From: an uncultured Selenomonadales bacterium
Lineage (GTDB): Bacteria; Bacillota; Negativicutes; Selenomonadales; Selenomonadaceae
NCBI GenBank assembly: GCA_937877545.1
Contig: CALFJE010000135.1
Span: forward strand, 1 to 16,322
Length of the DNA stretch: 16,322 bases
Direction of reading: 5' to 3'
In this document: one piece after another, positions 14,174 to 16,322 of the stretch
How positions within the stretch are numbered: the stretch's first letter is position 1
Layout of the letters: each line of letters begins with the position of its first letter
The notes under the pieces: model-generated
Told to the model about the DNA's origin: nothing
What the model saw: only the letters and a program-made list of their open reading frames with translations
Databases searched by the model: none
Program-made: the position numbers and the translations under genes

Positions 14174-15156
14174 CGAACTACACGCCGCAAGGCGACGATT
14201 TTGAATTCATTGCCGACCGCGATATTTCCGTCGACGAGAATTTTGCCGCGCAGGGCTATTGGAAGGGCGTAGCGATTCACTTTTTCCGCAACAAGTTCGC
14301 CGTCACGGGCTTAATCTTGGTCGGCGTCATAATGACTTTTGCCGTCCTCGCGCCGATTGTAAGCACCTACGGCTACCAGGAGATTGTTTCGATTGTCGAC
14401 GCCGGCGGCAAGGAAATTACCGCCAAAAGTTTATCGCCGCAAATCGGCGGGGGCGGGGCGGATAATTTGTTCGCCGACAGGACGTTTCTGTTCGGTACCG
14501 ACGACATGGGACGCGACCTTTGGACTCGCACTTGGCAAGGGGCGCGTGTTTCGCTGATTATCGCGTTCGTGGCAATTTTTATCGACATGCTGATTGGCAC
14601 GAGCTACGGGCTGATTTCGGGCTATTTCGGCGGCATGGTTGATAACGCAATGCAACGCTTTATCGAAATTGCGGGCAGTATCCCGACGCTGGTTATCATA
14701 TCGATTTTGGCGATTTTCATGGAAAAGGGCATCGGGCTGGTTATAGCGTCGCTGCTGATTACGGAATGGATTGGCATGAGCAAGATAGCCCGCGCAGAGT
14801 GTTTAAAGCTCAAGGAGCGCGAATACGTTTTGGCGAGTCGGACGCTGGGCGCGGGGAGCTTCCACATAATTTTTAAGCAAATCCTGCCCAACACAATCGG
14901 ACCGATAATTACGCAAGTGATGTTTTCAATTCCCGTGGCGATATTCACGGAGGCGTTTTTAAGTTTCGTGGGCGTCGGGATAGTTTTGCCGCAATGTTCG
15001 ATAGGCTCGCTGATAGAGGCGGGCTTCAACAACGTGACGATTTTGCCGTATCAAATCCTGCCGCCGATATGCGTCCTGGCGATTTTGATGTTGGGCTTCA
15101 ACCTGATAGGCGACGGCTTCCGCGAGGCATTGGCTCCCAAGCTTGAGGACATGTAG
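14170..15156 (+). CDS. oppC: Oligopeptide ABC transporter permease OppC
   Basis: Second inner-membrane permease, 328 residues. A hydrophilic cytoplasmic N-terminus of about 35 residues is followed by the OppC-type N-terminal helix (FAVTGLILVGVIMTFAVLAP). A loop ends in LFGTDDMGRDLWTRTWQGAR, a family hallmark. The transport domain follows, with EAA loop AECLKLKEREYVLASRTLGA and the conserved PNTIGPIITQ. The C-terminus GFNLIGDGFREALAPKLED is typical of DppC/OppC. It overlaps oppB by four bases. It is separated from oppD by the three-hairpin repeat, the only wide gap in the operon. Confidence 0.95.
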   Translation: MTNYTPQGDDFEFIADRDISVDENFAAQGYWKGVAIHFFRNKFAVTGLILVGVIMTFAVLAPIVSTYGYQEIVSIVDAGGKEITAKSLSPQIGGGGADNLFADRTFLFGTDDMGRDLWTRTWQGARVSLIIAFVAIFIDMLIGTSYGLISGYFGGMVDNAMQRFIEIAGSIPTLVIISILAIFMEKGIGLVIASLLITEWIGMSKIARAECLKLKEREYVLASRTLGAGSFHIIFKQILPNTIGPIITQVMFSIPVAIFTEAFLSFVGVGIVLPQCSIGSLIEAGFNNVTILPYQILPPICVLAILMLGFNLIGDGFREALAPKLEDM

Positions 15157-15164
15157 CCATTTTA

Positions 15165-15277
15165 AACTTTTCTTTTGTTCGCCCAAAAGAAAAGTTACAA
15201 AAGAAAAGGGCGTTCGACCGGCAAAGAAACATCCATGTTTCTGTTGCCGGCGGCGCACGTCCGTGTGCGCCGGGTTT
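15165..15277. repeat. Three-hairpin repeat element, copy B (inside the opp operon)
   Basis: Hairpin 1 has 12-bp perfect arms at 15165-15176 and 15185-15196 (aacttttctttt with its complement), loop gttcgccc. Hairpin 2 at 15218-15250 is identical to copy A. Hairpin 3 has 8-bp arms at 15251-15258 and 15265-15272 (cggcgcac with gtgcgccg), loop gtccgt. The loop bases cgccc (15180-15184) can pair with gggcg at 15208-15212, a possible pseudoknot; copy A keeps a 4-bp version (9545-9548 with 9571-9574). A second aaaagaaaag at 15199-15208 offers an alternative partner for the left arm of hairpin 1. The element fills most of the 143-base gap between oppC and oppD. Confidence 0.85.
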
Positions 15278-15299
15278 ACACTCACTTTAAGAGATTGTT

Positions 15300-16322
15300 A
15301 TGGAAAAAATTATTCTTTCGGTTAAAAATTTAGATGTGACGTTTCGGACAAATGCCGGCGACATTCACGCGATACGCGGCGTCGATTTCGATTTGCCGCT
15401 CGGCAAGACGGTCGCGCTGGTCGGCGAAAGCGGTTCGGGCAAGTCCGTCACCATGAAGGCTGTTACCGGGCTTCTCGACGCCAATGCCGTCATTAACAGC
15501 GGACAAATCCTTTACGACGGCATTGACCTCCTCGCGCTCGGCAAAAAGGACTTGCGCCGCAAGATTAACGGTCGGCAAATCGCCATGGTTTTTCAAGACC
15601 CCATGACCAGTTTGGATCCCACTATGACAATCGGCGACCAGATAACCGAGGGCATGTTCCTGCACAAGGAAATTTCAAGCTCCGACGCCCGCAAACGCGC
15701 CGTGGAACTGTTAAATCTGGTCGGGATAGTCGACGCCGAAAAGCGCATGAAAAATTATCCGCACCAACTTTCGGGCGGCATGAGGCAACGCGTAGTTATC
15801 GCCGTGGCGTTATCCTGCGAGCCTAAAATTTTAATCTGCGACGAACCGACTACCGCCCTCGACGTGACCGTTCAAGCGCGGATTCTGGACTTGATTAAGG
15901 ATATTCAAGCCGAGATGAATTTGTCGGTGATTTATATCACGCACGATTTGGGCGTCGTGGCGAAGGTTGCCGATTACGTAAATGTCATGTACGCGGGCAA
16001 GATTATCGAGGTCGGCACGGTCGAGGAGATTTTCTACGACCCGCGTCACCCCTACACGTGGGGCTTGCTGTCCGCCATGCCCGATTTGGAGACAGACGAC
16101 GACCGCTTATATTCAATCCCCGGCTCTCCGCCCAATCTTTTGCACGAGCCGGCGGGTGACGCCTTCGCGGCGCGGAATAAGTTCGCCATGAAAATAGACG
16201 AGCGCGTCGAGCCGCCCATGTTCAAGATAACGGAGACGCACGGCGCGGCGACGTGGCTTTTGCACCCCGACGCCCCCAAAATCGAAATGCCACGGGAGTT
16301 GGCGGCGAGGCTGGCGCGTTCC
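15300..16322 (+). CDS. oppD: Oligopeptide ABC transporter ATP-binding protein OppD (cut by window end)
   Basis: Cytoplasmic ATPase that powers peptide import with OppBC. The 341 codons seen are open to the last base, so the C-terminal end lies outside. ABC motifs in order: Walker A GESGSGKS (42-49), Q-loop MVFQDPMTSLDP, signature LSGGMRQR (157-164), Walker B ILICDEP (Asp181, Glu182) and H-loop His215. The Opp/Dpp C-terminal domain begins around PYTWGLLSAMP and SIPGSPPNLL. The cysteine cluster often seen in that domain for iron-sulfur binding is not present in the visible part. The ATG follows only a weak site (aagag), unlike the strong sites elsewhere, so expression may depend on the upstream repeat or on coupling. 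An oppF is expected beyond the edge. Confidence 0.95.
   Translation, partial: MEKIILSVKNLDVTFRTNAGDIHAIRGVDFDLPLGKTVALVGESGSGKSVTMKAVTGLLDANAVINSGQILYDGIDLLALGKKDLRRKINGRQIAMVFQDPMTSLDPTMTIGDQITEGMFLHKEISSSDARKRAVELLNLVGIVDAEKRMKNYPHQLSGGMRQRVVIAVALSCEPKILICDEPTTALDVTVQARILDLIKDIQAEMNLSVIYITHDLGVVAKVADYVNVMYAGKIIEVGTVEEIFYDPRHPYTWGLLSAMPDLETDDDRLYSIPGSPPNLLHEPAGDAFAARNKFAMKIDERVEPPMFKITETHGAATWLLHPDAPKIEMPRELAARLARS

Overview
The window is a stretch of bacterial chromosome, dense in genes and moderately GC-rich. It has strong AGGAG-type ribosome binding sites, many ATGA stop/start overlaps and extended -10 promoters. These traits and the gene content (PfkA, DeoB, a lipoprotein-anchored Opp system) fit an anaerobic member of the Bacillota, possibly Negativicutes. 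That placement is inference; there is no rRNA or other marker gene to settle it.

Layout. Positions 1-95 hold a stray, slightly diverged copy of the 3' end of lysS. On the minus strand follow lysS with its own promoter and terminator, and a small AT-richer gene for a protein with a bacteriocin-type double-glycine leader, flanked by two ~50-bp direct repeats. Next comes a minus-strand operon read in the order HAD phosphatase, purE, an unknown 113-residue protein, purA. A divergent promoter region at about 5053-5239 separates this operon from pfkA on the plus strand. pfkA and deoB converge on a shared bidirectional terminator. deoB is divergent from a large membrane diguanylate cyclase on the plus strand.

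From 9527 on the window holds an unexplained element and a peptide-uptake locus. A ~110-bp three-hairpin repeat lies after the cyclase, and a second copy lies between oppC and oppD. The hairpin arms differ between copies but stay complementary. A serine hydrolase of the beta-lactamase fold (minus) and an M15 metallopeptidase (plus) start from overlapping, back-to-back -10 elements. The M15 gene is translationally overlapped with oppA, oppB and oppC, and oppD (cut by the window end) follows the repeat.

How the genes work together. HAD-purE-unknown-purA is a purine-related transcription unit (PurE in IMP synthesis, PurA in IMP to AMP). pfkA and deoB are central carbon and pentose-phosphate/nucleoside salvage functions. 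M15-OppABCD looks like a module that imports peptides, perhaps cell-wall peptides, and trims them in the cytoplasm, because the M15 enzyme has no visible signal peptide. The strongest candidates for something undescribed are the three-hairpin element and the repeat-flanked double-glycine-leader cassette.
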